A stretch of 64,000 nucleotides of DNA from the NCBI GenBank assembly GCA_008360975.2, contig CM039182.1, positions 21,796,324 to 21,860,323 of the forward strand, written 5' to 3'. The notes below the pieces were generated by a model that saw only the letters and a list, made by a program, of their open reading frames with translations, had not been told where the DNA came from and did no database searches. The stretch's first letter is position 1. The number at the start of each line of letters is the position of its first letter. Below are positions 17,265 to 30,699 of the stretch, in pieces. This DNA comes from Lichenostomus cassidix. Its lineage: Eukaryota; Chordata; Aves; Passeriformes; Meliphagidae. Both the position numbers and the translations under genes were made by a program.

Positions 17265-20200
17265 AAATGCATAGAATTTTTTATGTAAATCAAAGTGTAA
17301 GTAGGTAATATCATCAATCAATTGCTGCATATTTTCACAGGTGAAATACTTCAGAGTTCTTGACACAGTAGAGTTTTTTCTCCTGTCCCTCATGCTTAGA
17401 AAGTATAAATTGCTGTGGAAATGCTTATCTGTCAGCTGTACACATTGTTATGAATTGGAAATCCTGTCTTCATCAGAGAAAGTCAAAACACTAGAAATAC
17501 TTGCTCCTTGCTTGTACCAGGATTTCTGACAGGATTCCATTATTCTTGGGAGTGCATTCCATTTTCAAATCTCAATTTTCAACTATCTGCTTTCTCCAGA
17601 AGTGTGGAGCGGCTAGCACGGGTTTGAAGGTGGAGATGCAAATAGTCTGTACTGCTTAACTGTTGATCCTGTTAATTTAGGTTCATGGATCCAGGGATAG
17701 ACGACTGAATTTGATCCAGGGTTAGATAACCAAGTAGACACTACATGTTAAGTTTCTAGCTGTCCACAGGGACAAGTTCCCATCTCTCATAGGATTGGAT
17801 TCTTTCTGCCTTACCCTTAGCATCCAACAAATGCCTGAAGTACCTGGGAGCATTTTCAGGACTGTTTCTCTCTCTCTCTCCCTGAGACACTTGAGAAACT
17901 GGCTGTGGAAAAAAACACTGACAATAATATAAGATGATCATTGGTCTACTTTTTAGTTTACTAGTAATTTCTTAAAAGATCTCTGTGACTTAAAGTACTT
18001 AAAGCTTTTATTAATATCATCTGTAATAACAGTACTGGCACCCACTGCTGACATAAGCTTAATCCCTAGCAATGAGCTTTCCCACCATGAGTCCCCCTCT
18101 CTTAGCTCTGCTCTGTGACCACACATACCCAAATGTCATATTCCCTGATTTTATTTTTCTTAAATGATGTGTTAGATAAGCAGTTGCTGTATGATTTTTA
18201 TTGAAAATTATATGGGTCAGGATGACATTTAATAATGAATCGTATTATGGCTTATGATCAGAGTTTATGAGCTGAAAATAACTTTGCCTTTCATCTCAGT
18301 GTTGCCAACCCTCACTGACTGTTCACAAGAGAAATTCTGAGATACTCATGGCTAGTGAGGGTGCTGAAATGGGACAGCAGAAGGAATGAAATGACCACAA
18401 GGGCTGCCTGCAAATAATAAAGATAAAAGAGCATGTGCGAAGTCTGAAGAGCAATGTCAGACTTGTGACACCCAGAGAAACGTGAATGTTAATTCCAAAC
18501 AGTGCAGAGAACCCTAAGGAAAGGTCAGACTCATGATGAATAAAGCTAAAGAGACTTGCAAGCTCAAATAAGACCTCAGAGTAGCAGCTGTAATTACTGA
18601 AGTCGATAAAATTAAGAAAAACATTTGTGGTGGGTTTTTTAACTCAGAGTAGCCTGTAACTTTTCAAAAAATACTTTTTTTCCATGTCTGCTCCCAGTCA
18701 AGTCCTAGGACAAACAGAATTATTTAATGATGAAAAATGATTAATAACTACAAGTGTTTCATAATGTACACAAAGACTTTTTTAGCTACCAAATAAATGT
18801 TTCTTCAGTTCTTCCTTTCTAAGGTCACTCATCTGCACTTGGAAGCAGAGTAAGTTAGACTTTTGTGAAGGATCTATTTTTGTAGTACCACAGAGAGATT
18901 TAGCCCTGTAATTCCCCTTGTAGGCAATCCATTTGAAAGTCTTGGTGACCTTTAGGTTAGAATGTATGGGTTAATGTGGAACTTCTTTTCCTAAACGTTT
19001 CTCAGGAAATTTGCTTTAGAAATTCATAGTGGATCCAGGTATGACCAGCAGGATCAGACAGATTCAAACTGAAAAACCTCCTTGGCAGCTTGGAAAACTG
19101 AAACCATTGCACAAAAATTATAGCACAGTCCTATCTGGAAACTCCTGTTCGAAAAATATTACCTTTCTCTCAGAATTCCTTTGGACTTCAAAAATCCAGG
19201 AATAAACTCACCATGTAGCACTCCTGCTGAACAGTTTTCAGGTCTAAGCATGTAAGTACTCGGTACTTATGGAGAAACTTGAGTCAAATACTGGCTCACC
19301 CTTACATGCTCTGACTGTGGGGCATGCAAATGTCACTGTGCAAGCACTGAAGTACATGGTGGCCTACAAGCTGCCCCAGTATCTGTGCAAGATTCCTTAC
19401 ACTTCCATAACCCAGAGCTTAAAGTTTTCCAGAGCAGAAGAGCCAAGGCCACTGTAGCCTCCTGCAGGTGTGACAGATACACCTCAGTGCTCCCTCAACA
19501 CCCTGTGCTAACAGATCTGCAACGAAAGTTCTCTGCCTCTGTGAAAATTACACACCATCAACTCATTACATACAGCATTGCAAGAATCTTCCCATCTAAA
19601 TGGGACTGCATAACATCTAGCTGGCTTCTCCTCCCTGCATTCCCCAAAAAGTGAAGAGCCCTTAACATGGGCTCATCCCACAACCCTCAGGATCTCCAGA
19701 GCCACCCTTGGTAGATGTTTACCTCTCCCACCTGAGTTTCAGAGGTGGCTGCATGACAGCCTGAGCTACATTGTAGCATTCAAAGCAGATCACCAATATA
19801 AGACACATACTGGGTTTTTTTGGACATCTGGAATTTTTTGAAACTGAATACTGGAATTTTTAAAGCTAAGTCAGTTCATCATGATGGAGGTAATACTCCT
19901 GCTCAAAGAGTAGAAGAGGAAAGCAAGACGGAAATCATATCAAACCTTTATTTTCAGCTATTTATAAACAGATGTCTATGAAATGCCTGCCATGACTGAA
20001 GTCAAAAGAGGACTGATATTCCAAATATGGGTAGGTTAAACTTCAATGCTTTGCAAGGGCTCTCTAGAATTATTCACCAAAATATTTTGCGAAAAATATA
20101 AGATAAGAATTATATTTTTAGGCAACTCATAACTAATGAAATTAAAAAGGTTAAATTAAAATAGGTTATTTGCTTCATATTTGTTCAGGTGAAGTGACAA

Positions 20201-23200
20201 TTAAATTCTTATATACTTGTATACAGTACCATAGTCATGTCTTGTTTTTAATTTTTTAATTTATGCATTTTTCTTCTTTTTCCTCATGCAGATAGAGATA
20301 CTTTTTCATCATCAGTTTGGTTGGCTTTCAGTCCTATTAGCTGGTTTTAAAAGGTCAATCATTAATATTCTGTATGCCACATAAACATTCTCTACAGTAT
20401 TATTTTTTCATCAGATTTATCTGCTAGAATTGAATGGGAGATGCAGCTACGGAACATTTTGAAAGGTTTGCTCAAAGAAATGTGTGGGACTATCCTTGAT
20501 GCCAGTCCAAAAAAATCCATAGTAACTAATGAATGTAGCTAAAATGATAACCACAGAAAGAAAATGACAGGCCAAAAGAGGGAGTCTTCAAAGACTCTTC
20601 TTCGGATAAGATGCAATTACTACAGCAAATAATACTCAGATCATCATCTTTACTCTCTGAAAAACCATTAAAGGATCTCCTACAAATCTTGGGCAAAGGA
20701 AATTCCAGATTGTAATAGTCATAAATAGACATGAGATGATGATGTATCATGATCATCCTCCATGAATCATTGTTGCACAAGTCTGTGGCCCAAGACATAT
20801 GGCAAAGGATATTTCTCAACCCATGTTGGTCAACTCTGTACTCTTCCTGATGTATTTCAAACCACAGGGAATAAAGGGAAATACAGACCTGCTGCAATGC
20901 CTAGACAGCTTCACTGGGGAATGGATAGTTCTTGAAAATGTGAAGGCACGTGGAGTCCCCAGGGGAGCAGAAGTCCTGGAACCAAGCTTTCCATGCAGCA
21001 GGGGAAGCTGAGGAAAGCTCCCAGGCTGTGGCTAATGACAAGAATGTGCTAAGAGGGGCAGCTGCACTGCTCAGCTTGCATGGAAAAAGGCTTTAAAGGC
21101 TGAGCCTGGCCCAGCTGAGAAAAACACAGCATGGAGATAACCAAGCAGCTTCCGAAAGCAAATTGCCCTTCAAAAGAAAGATGGTTCATGTTAGCCCCCT
21201 TTAGTTAATGCAAGCTGCTGTGCTTAAATGAGCATGAAGACACAATCTCAGAGAAGGACAGCTCTCACATCCACATAAATCCCATGGTGGAGGAGGCATG
21301 TAATCAGGGCTGATTGCTGTAATGTCTGTGCTTTATTGGAGATGCTGCTCTTTGTATACAGACTTTCTACTGCATAAATTCATTCAACCCCATTTTCTAA
21401 CCTGGAAATATTACTTTCAGAGCTAAATAACTGGAGGTTTTACCTTTAAACTGTGACAGTGGAGTATATAAAAATCCATTTAAGCAACCTACAGAGCTGC
21501 TTATAAACTGAGTACAGCTGTAGCAGATGGTACTCATGCCAAGGTGGAGAAGACCTTCATACACTACATGGGACTCATTATGCCTGTCTTGGAAGAATAA
21601 AAACAGCAGTTGGATATGGCATTAGCTATAGATATCTTCAAAGCTTAAGCTTCCAAGCCATTATATTTAGTGCCAGATGATTAAAATTTCTCAGGTAACT
21701 CCCATTAGGACCCAACAATTCACTGGAATGTGCTCAGAGCATATATTACACCACATGAAGTCCTATGTTTTGAAATAAATAAGCAGGATAATTTCCAGGC
21801 TGCTAAGGCAAAGACATGTAAGCATAATAATTTCTAAAATAAGGTTCAAGCAGTAAGTGTGCAAGAGTCCATGTAATTTCCATTAGATTACACTTGTGAC
21901 TGGAAAACTTCAACAGTCATGAATGTCAGTGTTCACATATATGTCTGTATCTGTCTACAGACATTTCTGCATCATCTGAAGCAGATTTCTGTCCTCACCG
22001 TGATCTCATAATTTGAATGTCTCAATCACTAGAGTGATCCCCAACCATCTAGCTAAATCTACACTTGTCACACACTGAGGAGGAACTGACGTTTTAGCCA
22101 TCTTATGGATGCTGTTGTCCAAACATGACGGGGAAAACTCATAAACTCTGGTACATGAGTACTCTGCAACTCCTGGAATGGTCCAGGCTCCCACAGTGTG
22201 CCATTTGCATGGTGGCAGCTGGGTCTGCTTTCGCTGCCACTTTAGGTGTGCAGAACAGACTTAGAATTTAGCGATGTTTGAAATCCAAGACCAGATCCAA
22301 ATTTTGCAGCCCACTGCAGTTCTATTCTTACCATCTTAATTCATTGTGACCAGTTTAAATCTCTGTCCTCCTTGCTGAGTCCCACAGGAGATCATGTCTT
22401 CCTCATGAATAACCCTTTAACACAGACATCCGCTGATTCCATCTCTCACTTTCTAGTGCAAATTGTCATAATGCAAAAATATACAGTCTTTTAGATCTAT
22501 GCTTAAAATATAAACTGCCAGCTTCTGTCACATTGAGGCCCTAAGGGTTTTTTAGGATAAGGCTGCTACTCTCAGAAATAGGATGCTGCAATTAAATCTG
22601 TATTATGTTTTTATATTCCACAATATATCAGATTTCCAACTTGGGCATATTTACATGTACCTTTGATGACATCTAATGTATGCATACAGCGAAAATAAAA
22701 TTTGCATGATGGTAACTGATCACATGCAGGCTCTGATGAGTTCTTTTCCTTTTGCTAAGCTCCACATATCTTATTGAATTTCTGCATCAGTTCATATCCT
22801 GGATCAGAGTGATGCACACATCATATATCTGTGGGTAAGTACAAATATACACTTTTCTATGACATCAGCAATAAATCAACTCTGTGTGATAGCTAAAATT
22901 ATGCTGGTTTATATTAGTTGTCAGATGAAAAGAGTATTTTCCATTGCTTTTTTATACTATTTCCAATCTCAATTAAACCTAGAGTAATCAAGTTCATCTG
23001 TATTGTGTCAGGGGTTAGAAATGTTGTTTCAGACTGTGTGTTTGAAGGCATTTGAAGACAAGAGTATAGATTGTCAGGAAAAACTCACTGACCCATTACT
23101 AATGCATTATAGTGAAACTGCTGTTCGTTGTAATTAAACAATATATACAAGAAACAATAGAATTAAGAATTCTTATTTAAAAGTAGAAAAACAAGTTTGA

Positions 23201-26200
23201 CTTGTTCTCATAAGAATCATAATATTTTTCCTCTCACTCTAGGTAATCAATGGATTATGTAGAGACATAAGTTACCTATGTAGACATATTTGAAGTGAGC
23301 TCTGAACCTGCTACTTGAAGCAGGACAAAGGATCTTCCTTAGATTCTGCAGAAGAATGAATGATTAAGTGACACTTTTCTGCTTGATAAACAAAACTGTG
23401 ATGAATTTAAAGGAAATTATAGATTTTATCATTATTGGCAAAGTCCTCCAATGAGCATCTGGGTTTCGTTGACATACTGATTATTGATGGCCCAAACTTA
23501 TTAAGCTTTCTGGTCTCTTTGTTCACAGAAGTAAATCAGCACAGCAGAAGGAATTAAAAATAGCACTAAAATAATTTTCTATTGTTTTACTGAGATGCTT
23601 TATGAATTCTTGTACCTCATGGGTAGACGGAACAATTCAAAGGTCTTATTTTCCAAAGGTATCTCATTATTGTACTGCTTATGAAAACTCCCTTCCTTTC
23701 ACAAATAGTCAGCAAAGAAAGATTTTGCTGCGTGCTGTGAGCTACTGAGGATGACTCCCAAGGAGCAGAAAAAGATAGAAATATAAATACCTCACAATGG
23801 TAATGTCTTGATTACACTTCTGATATTCTTTCATTGTTCCAGATGAACCGAAGTTTCACCCAAGGCACTTTGAACACTTTTTTAAACCTAACACGTACAA
23901 AGACACTGGAAGTTAAAATTAACAAAACATGGGGGGGGGTTGTGTAAGCAATTCTGTTTCAGGAGAGGCTCCTCAATATAAGTTATTTCATGGGTTGCTC
24001 AATAATCACACTCTTCTTTGAGTATTTTCTCAGATATACACAATATTATATCAGAAAATTTTCATTTTCTTCCCTCAAGAACATGGCTACACTTGGACTT
24101 TTTATTTCATTTCCAGAAGATATACTGCTTCAGCAGGAACCTTCCTGTTCAGGTGACAAAGACATGATGAGCAATATACCTGAAAGAAGCTGACTGAAGC
24201 ATGGATTCCTGAAACATGGAAATTACTCACTGGAATACAAGGAGCAGCCTGGAAAATAACTCAGTAGGTCAGAAACAGCACTGAAAGCCCCTAGCAGTGA
24301 AGAGTTTCTGTTACCAAAAAGGCTCCTCATCCAAATAGATACTATGTTTTCTCTTCCATTATTTCAGCTCTTAAACCTGATTTTATTCCATTTTCCTGAT
24401 CTGTGTCCATCTCTTCTATCCTTAACTCTGAACCTTCTGTCCCTTGTTATTTCTGATTCTATTACTCTATGACATTTTGCTATATATTTTCATTCTCTTT
24501 ACGTTTCCACCAAAATAGTAGGACGCCAGACTGAAGGCCTCTCAGGAATTAAACTATTTATCTTCTCTAGAGAGAAGGCACCTGAGCAAGTGACCAGGTA
24601 TTGCAAAAACAGTGATGTGTAAAGCAAGAAGATCCCTGGCATGGTAATAAAAAGGTCATAGGAGCCCACCTCAACCAGAGGTGTTTGTATACTCAGGAGC
24701 CCCATTTAATTTCTTGCATCAGCAGCCAACCCAAGCACACTGCCTAGATTGGGACTTCTGGTTTACTCGTATCAGGGCTCTTGACATGACAGATGAGAGG
24801 ATAATCTTTCTGCATTCAGTTTACTCTGATCCAATCTACCACTCTTTCTCCCAGGAAAAAAAAATCACTGAGTGGGATATGTCTCTTAAAATAAAAGGAT
24901 TAAAAGAGAAACAGAATCAAAGCCCTTATTTCTTTAAAAAAAAAAAAAATTTTTTTCCTTCTGCAGTCTCTTTGTCGCCAACGGGACTTTGTAGAAAATT
25001 ATAGTTTATCTCTGTTTCCTTATTTAGCTAGTACAGGAGTGCATTGAGCTGTTCAGTGTCACACTGGAATGTGTTGTACCTGTAGGATGGCACCACATAA
25101 TATGATTCAAGGTGGCATTTTTCTCTAGGCTTGCTGCTAGTGTTTCAGACAAGCATGCACTAATCACAGAATATTTAAGCTTTATGCACATGTGATGCAG
25201 CCTTGGAACAAGTGAGAAATATTGAGAAAGAAGTGAGAAATGCCTCTTTGAGACACTAAGAGCATCTGTTTTGTTTGAATTTGGAGGGTCAATTCAACAG
25301 CTTTCTACATGTTGGTATTCATACAGTTTTCCAGTTTCCTAGAAAGTAGTCTATTACAGAACAAGATGTCATAGACTGAATCCACAGAATTCTTGCTAAA
25401 GATGCAATTTTTGGAATATTGCCATGATACACAGGCCAGGACTGTGGCTCTTGTACCTGAGTGGATTGTGGCAACACATTTCTTACCATCCCTCAGATCA
25501 TACTGAAGGAAAATAGAAATGTTATCTCCTGATTTTCAAATCAGGTTTTTTCTCCATTTTTGACATGTTTTAGAATTGGCTTTAAAAACTGCTCTAAAGA
25601 ACTGGACATTTACAGTAGGCACTCCTAGCTAATGGTCCTGTGCAAGCACAAAATCTGTACCAAGTCATTGGATATGAATTTCAACCTTCTAATTTCTCAG
25701 TTTCAACCTCAATGCTTGTTGTCTATCCAGAAAATGCTGCATCTTCTCAGAAGAACTATGTAAAAATTCAGTGAATTTTCTTGGTTTTATCAAAAAGGTT
25801 ATACTTTCTACTACTCTCTGCTAAACATACAAAGTCTGACTTTCTTCTCACTCTTTTTGTCCATTCCGGGAAATGAGTGTATCAGGTGAAGTCACCGGAT
25901 TTATTTTCTATCATTTTCTGAGAGCAAAGTCACGTATCTTCTAGTAAAAAAAGGAGAAAGATAAACATGACAGAAATAGCAGGAAAGCAAAGCACAGCCA
26001 TGTTTTGAGATGGCATCTATTTCAGTGCAGAACTTTAAACTCATTACTACTCATCAGTCCAGAGCTACCAGCTGAAAGAGCCATATTCCCATTATGTGTG
26101 TTGGAGCATGTATTTCTTTATTTTCAAATATAAATTCCCCATCCAAAGTCACAACTTGTTATACTAAAATATTAAACATTATAAACTGAGGTCGTTCATC

Positions 26201-27400
26201 TTTTATGTCCATCATTTAACTTTACTCTTAGGAAGCCAGCGCTGGAATTTCTCATCTGGCCTTCCTAGGCTGAATCATGCAGAATGCTCTGCAGCTTTCT
26301 GGAGAGTGCAAACATAATGTGACAACTAGTCACATTCATATTCTGAGAAAAAAATATTTTTATCATATGAAAAATACATAAATCATTCACAGTTTCTCAT
26401 ATAATAATAAACAATCAATGAGAATATGAGCTCTGTTTGCAACCTAGAGGAGTAATCTTGGGCAAGTCCCAGATGCATCTTGCAGAGATCCTGAAGCAAC
26501 CACCATGCAGGACATCTCCACTCTGCAGTACAGCACAAGACAGACACCACCTTGGGTCCAGAAAATATCTCTCTGTTCTCTGCATTTACACCAAGTATGC
26601 TAACCTGAGAGGCATGGCAGCAGAGAAATAAGCATTTTAAAATAGTTCTGAAGAAGTCAAGGTATTTGGCTGAACCCCTGTGACTTAGGTTAGCTGTACC
26701 ATCTGACTCCTAAGGGCCAGCCCACAATGCTGTTCCTAGTAAAGAGTTTAGATATGATCATCTGAGCTTGAAGAGACCAGACAACAGCCTGTCTGTGATG
26801 GCAAAGGGTTATTCAAAAGAATATGTGAGGGATGTGGATAGGTGATGTCACAGTTCTCAAATAACTACACTTCTGTACACCCCTAGGTTAGCTTGCCTGT
26901 CTAAACTTTGATGATCAAATCATAGTTACTTTTCTCAGTTAATTTTTTTTTTAATTACAACTCATTACAAGGTGGATGCATACACTGACCTTGGCTTGCC
27001 AGTCAATTAATTTGTCAAAGAGTTTTCCATTTATTACAGATATGAACAGCTGTCTCCTGCAACAATCAAATTTAAGAACTGAAGCAACACCAAAAAAAAA
27101 ATTTCATAGCCCTAACACACAAAACAAAAATCTGTAGTTGTTATTAATTAAAATTTTTGTAATTGCTGTGCAAATTCATCTAACACAAGAAATATGCTGG
27201 AAAACATATTGGGACCAGAATTTGGCTTAGAAAAAAAAGAAAAGTGGAATTCCATAATGGAAAAAAAAATATAGATATATCTCCCTGTAAAGTACCCCAC
27301 CTGCCACTGAGCACTGCCATGATTTCAGGGTCTGAACACCATAAGAGTTATTGGCCCTTGGCACACACCTGAAAGGCAGGCAGCCAGGAAGCACAGGTGG
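17265..27400. other. intergenic sequence, mostly unrecognised
   Basis: About 10 kb of AT-rich DNA with no gene or interspersed repeat I can name. Small simple repeats include a (TC) run near 17868-17881, a G9 run at 23931-23939 and A14 followed by T7 at 24936-24956. Open frames are short and without signatures. Confidence 0.6.
24936..24956. repeat. A14-T7 homopolymer junction
   Basis: Fourteen A are followed directly by seven T. The stretch is self-complementary at its centre and rigid. No element boundary or target duplication is seen around it. Confidence 0.8.
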
Positions 27401-27665
27401 ATCACAGAATGATAAAATCACTTAGTGGTTTGGGTTGGAAGGGACCTTAAAGTTCATCTAGTTCCAACATGCCTGCCATGAGCAGGCACACCTTCCACTG
27501 GACCAGGCTGCTCAAAGCCCCATCCAGCCTGGGCTTGAACACTTCCAGGGATGGGGAACCCACAACTTCTCTGGGAAATTTGTTCCAGGCTCTCACCACC
27601 CGCACGGTCAAGAACTTCCTAATATCCAATCTAAATCTTACACATTCTCTCATTCTGTAGTAATT
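27401..27665 (-). mobile_element. CR1 LINE 3' end
   Basis: Read on the minus strand this is a typical CR1 terminus. The end of ORF2 is recognisable (FRLDIRKFLTVRVVRAWNKF, then PREVVGSPSLEVFKPRLDGA), followed by the tail whose complement on the + strand is GTTTGGGTTGGAAGGGACCT. The degraded ATTCTATGA-type terminal repeat is at 27401-27420. The 5' end breaks off near 27665, as expected for 5' truncation during insertion. Confidence 0.93.
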
Positions 27666-29546
27666 TACTTCTGACATAACTTCTGTGTCTTAGTGATAAC
27701 CACAGAGGTGCATTTCCATGCAATCCCCTGCTCCCATCTGTTTTGCCAACCTCCTCTGGACTTCTAACTGTGCATGGGGGCTCCTTGAGAACCCATTCCC
27801 ATTGTGTTTTGGGAAGATTATAAGAGTCCTCTTCACACGCAGCTGGATGCAGTGCATGAAATTTTTTATGGCTATGACAAATACTATAGGCACATGATTT
27901 TCTAGGGACAGTGGCTGCTCCCACCTCTAGTTAATACGACTGAAAACTGCAAGAGTGGGTGGAAAAGTAAGGGTCCAATAAGCCCTTCTGCACTGAATGG
28001 CTAGAGGATGACTGCCTGCAAAGTTGACAGTAAATAAATTACACATGGAGTCCTTTACTGGGAAATGAATGTAAGTGGCATATTTGCTGCCTTCTAGGTT
28101 TGCAAGCTGTTGTTTCTGAAGTTGTGAGGTAGAACACATTTAATGTATGACCAAACCTCATTCATGCAGTTTTAGGTCAGTTTGATTTCTGTAAAAACTT
28201 TCCTACTGCAGTGATGTTTGGTCCTCTGGGCTACAACAGAGTGGACACTGTCATTTCAGTGCTCACTGACACCCCGGCAGAGCCAGGTTTCTCACTTCTG
28301 CACAAAACAGCCTTTCAAGGGCCACACATTGACTCTAGGACTCTCAAAAGCACATAGCATCAGAAGCCAGAATTAACCAGATGATAGTGCTGAAGACACC
28401 AGACTTCAAGTGGAAATGAAAAAGGAAAATCTAATGACCAGAGAGTCAGAAGCTCAGTGATATAATGGTATTCTCCAAGTGCCCATCTTGTTACAGATCA
28501 GTAATTGCTGTTAGAACAACATGGCTAACACTTTATTTTTCCTACAGGAAATAATTACTTTGATTGAAAACTCTGGCTGTCTGACAACAGAATACCTAGT
28601 GCAACACCTGCTGAGCAGGAATGGACAGCTGCATTTGTCTTGTAGCAGTGCTAATCAGGTTCCTGCAACTGCCAGTTCTTTGACTGAAGTTGAGGGGACA
28701 GCTTGCCATCATGCTTTTGAGGTCTGTTTTCCTCTTTGCTGATTGCTTTAGTCTCAGTTCGTCCCTCACCTTTTACGACTCCAAAATTTGTTATTGGCAG
28801 TAACGGCAAATACAGAGAAAAGAAACTGCCAGATAATCAGCTGATATAAATTACTGTACTATTATAATCAGCTGAGCTCTTTCAATATATGCAGGATGAA
28901 AATTAACCCCAAATCTGATCAAATGCTAATTAGTATTTGTTATTATCTGCAATGATTATGTGAAAAACTAAATCCACAAGGGAAATTGTAGACTAGACCA
29001 ACTTATCATGCTCAGGTTAGCAGTTGTCAGCTAGCCAGTGCCCATTCTCAATTAAGATAGACATTTAAACATGCACTTATTTCTGGTTGAATTCAATGCA
29101 TTTTCAAGCATAATAAAAGAACCAATAAATACTTTTTATAAACTGGGTGGAAATTATGAAAGAAAAAAATCACTTTATTCTACAAATAATACGTGTTGTA
29201 CTGAAGAATTTTATAATATTAAAAAATGGACCAACATCAAGGGCAAAAATAATCTCACCTTAATCAATACAGTGACAAGCTAAATTTGATGGCAATAGCC
29301 TTCACAGAGCGTGTCCTCAAAATGAACAGCAAGTTTTCTCTAAAGGCCTTGTGGAAGTATGGGCCTATTCAGTGTACATAATTGTTTCCCTAGAATAGAA
29401 ATCTCCAGGGAGAATTAGCTTTATCAACTGTACACACAGCTATATAGTCTTATGTCACTTTCTTCTACACATAGATAGAGTGCTGTTTAAATTCATGTAG
29501 TTTGGCCATATAGTATAATGATGAATCATGCTTATAAATAAATATG
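27666..29546. other. intergenic sequence, nothing recognised
   Basis: No gene, RNA or named repeat is supported here. The open frames are short and have no signature. Confidence 0.6.
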
Positions 29547-30185
29547 TATGCTGGTATTGACAGGAATAGAGTTAATTTTCTTCCCAGTAGCTGGTATGGG
29601 GCTGTCTTTTGAATTTGTGCTAGTAACAGTGGGATGTTTACATTCTTGCTGAGCAGCACTTGTGCAGAGTCCAGGCTGTTTCTGCTCCTCACTCCACCCC
29701 ACCAGCCAGGGCTCTGGGGGTGCATAAGAAATTGGGAAGGGACACAGCTGGGACAGCTGACCTCAACTGAACCAGGGGATATTCCAGATCATACAGCATC
29801 ATGGTCAGCATATAAAGCTGTGGGGGAAAAAGAAGGCAGTGGGATGTTAAGAGTGATGACATTTGTCTTCCCAAGTCACTGTTACATATGATGGAGCTGC
29901 ACTTACCTGGGAATGGCTCAACAACTGCCTGCCCATGTGAAGTGCTGAATGAATTCCTTGTTTTGTTTTGCTTGCATGTGCAGCTTTTGCTCTCCCTATT
30001 AAACTGTCTTTATCTCAACCCAAAAAAGTCTTTAGTCTTTTTCAGTCTTTGCTTTAGACTCTTTCTTTAGTCTTTTCTTTAGACTCTTTCTTTAGTCTTC
30101 CAGTTCTCCCCTCCATCCCAATACAGGGTGGGGTGAGCGAGCAGCTGCATAGGGCTGAGCTGCTATCTGGGGTTAAACCATGAGA
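29547..30185 (+). mobile_element. solo LTR of an avian endogenous retrovirus
   Basis: This is a roughly 640-bp unit I recognise as a common bird LTR: it begins near TATGCTGGTATTGACAGGAA, continues AGAGTTAATTTTCTTCCCAG and TAGCTGGTATGGGGCTGT, and ends GGGGTTAAACCATGAGA (ancestral end probably CCACGACA). A TATA box (TATAAA, 29811-29816) and a poly(A) signal (ATTAAA, 29998-30003) lie in the right order, 187 bp apart, which sets the + orientation. No internal retroviral genes or second LTR are seen nearby, so it is a solo LTR. No clear target-site duplication remains, so it is not very young. Family assignment (ERVL- or ERVK-like) is left open. Confidence 0.88.
30052..30101 (+). repeat. 25-bp tandem duplication inside the LTR
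   Basis: Two adjacent 25-base units starting CTTTAGACTCTTTCTTTAGT differ only at the last two bases. Shorter partial units (AGTCTTTAGTCTTT) precede them from about 30027. The array lies after the poly(A) signal, in the U5-like part of the LTR. Confidence 0.9.
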
Positions 30186-30699
30186 GCAAGGGAATTCATA
30201 AGGACAGGCAATCTGTACTTTGAGAACTTTAAAAAAATGTTTCCCTTATCATAGACTCAGCAATCTGAATGATTTTTATTGTTTTAAAATTCAGTATGGA
30301 TCGAGATTGGAAGACAGGCAGTCAAATAATCATTTGTAGGGAACTGAAGAGGAACCTGGAAGAGTCAGTTAAGATTTGCTGTAGATGACAATAAAGTTAC
30401 GAATTTATTAAAGTTAAATTGCTTTTCTCAGCATCCTAGACATTGCAAAAAGACAGATATGACACTTGAAATGTGGTTTAACCTGGTGGCAATTACATTA
30501 CTGTAACACAACCAGGAAAGTACATATTTACTATTTGCCCTGCACTCTACTCCTCTGTCTTCTTTCTTACCCAGCTGCCTCCAAAATTTTGAGGCCCTGG
30601 TGCAGTCAACAGTGAAAAGCACGTGTTTCTTCACTGTGAATCTAACATGATTGTTGTCCACTTTAGAGGACTTCCTTCCCACATTCTCTTCTGAAATTC
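30186..30699. other. spacer between the solo LTR and the CR1 element
   Basis: About 500 bp with no recognised gene or repeat. The last part could hold a more diverged upstream portion of the CR1 element that follows, but I could not align it by eye. Confidence 0.5.
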
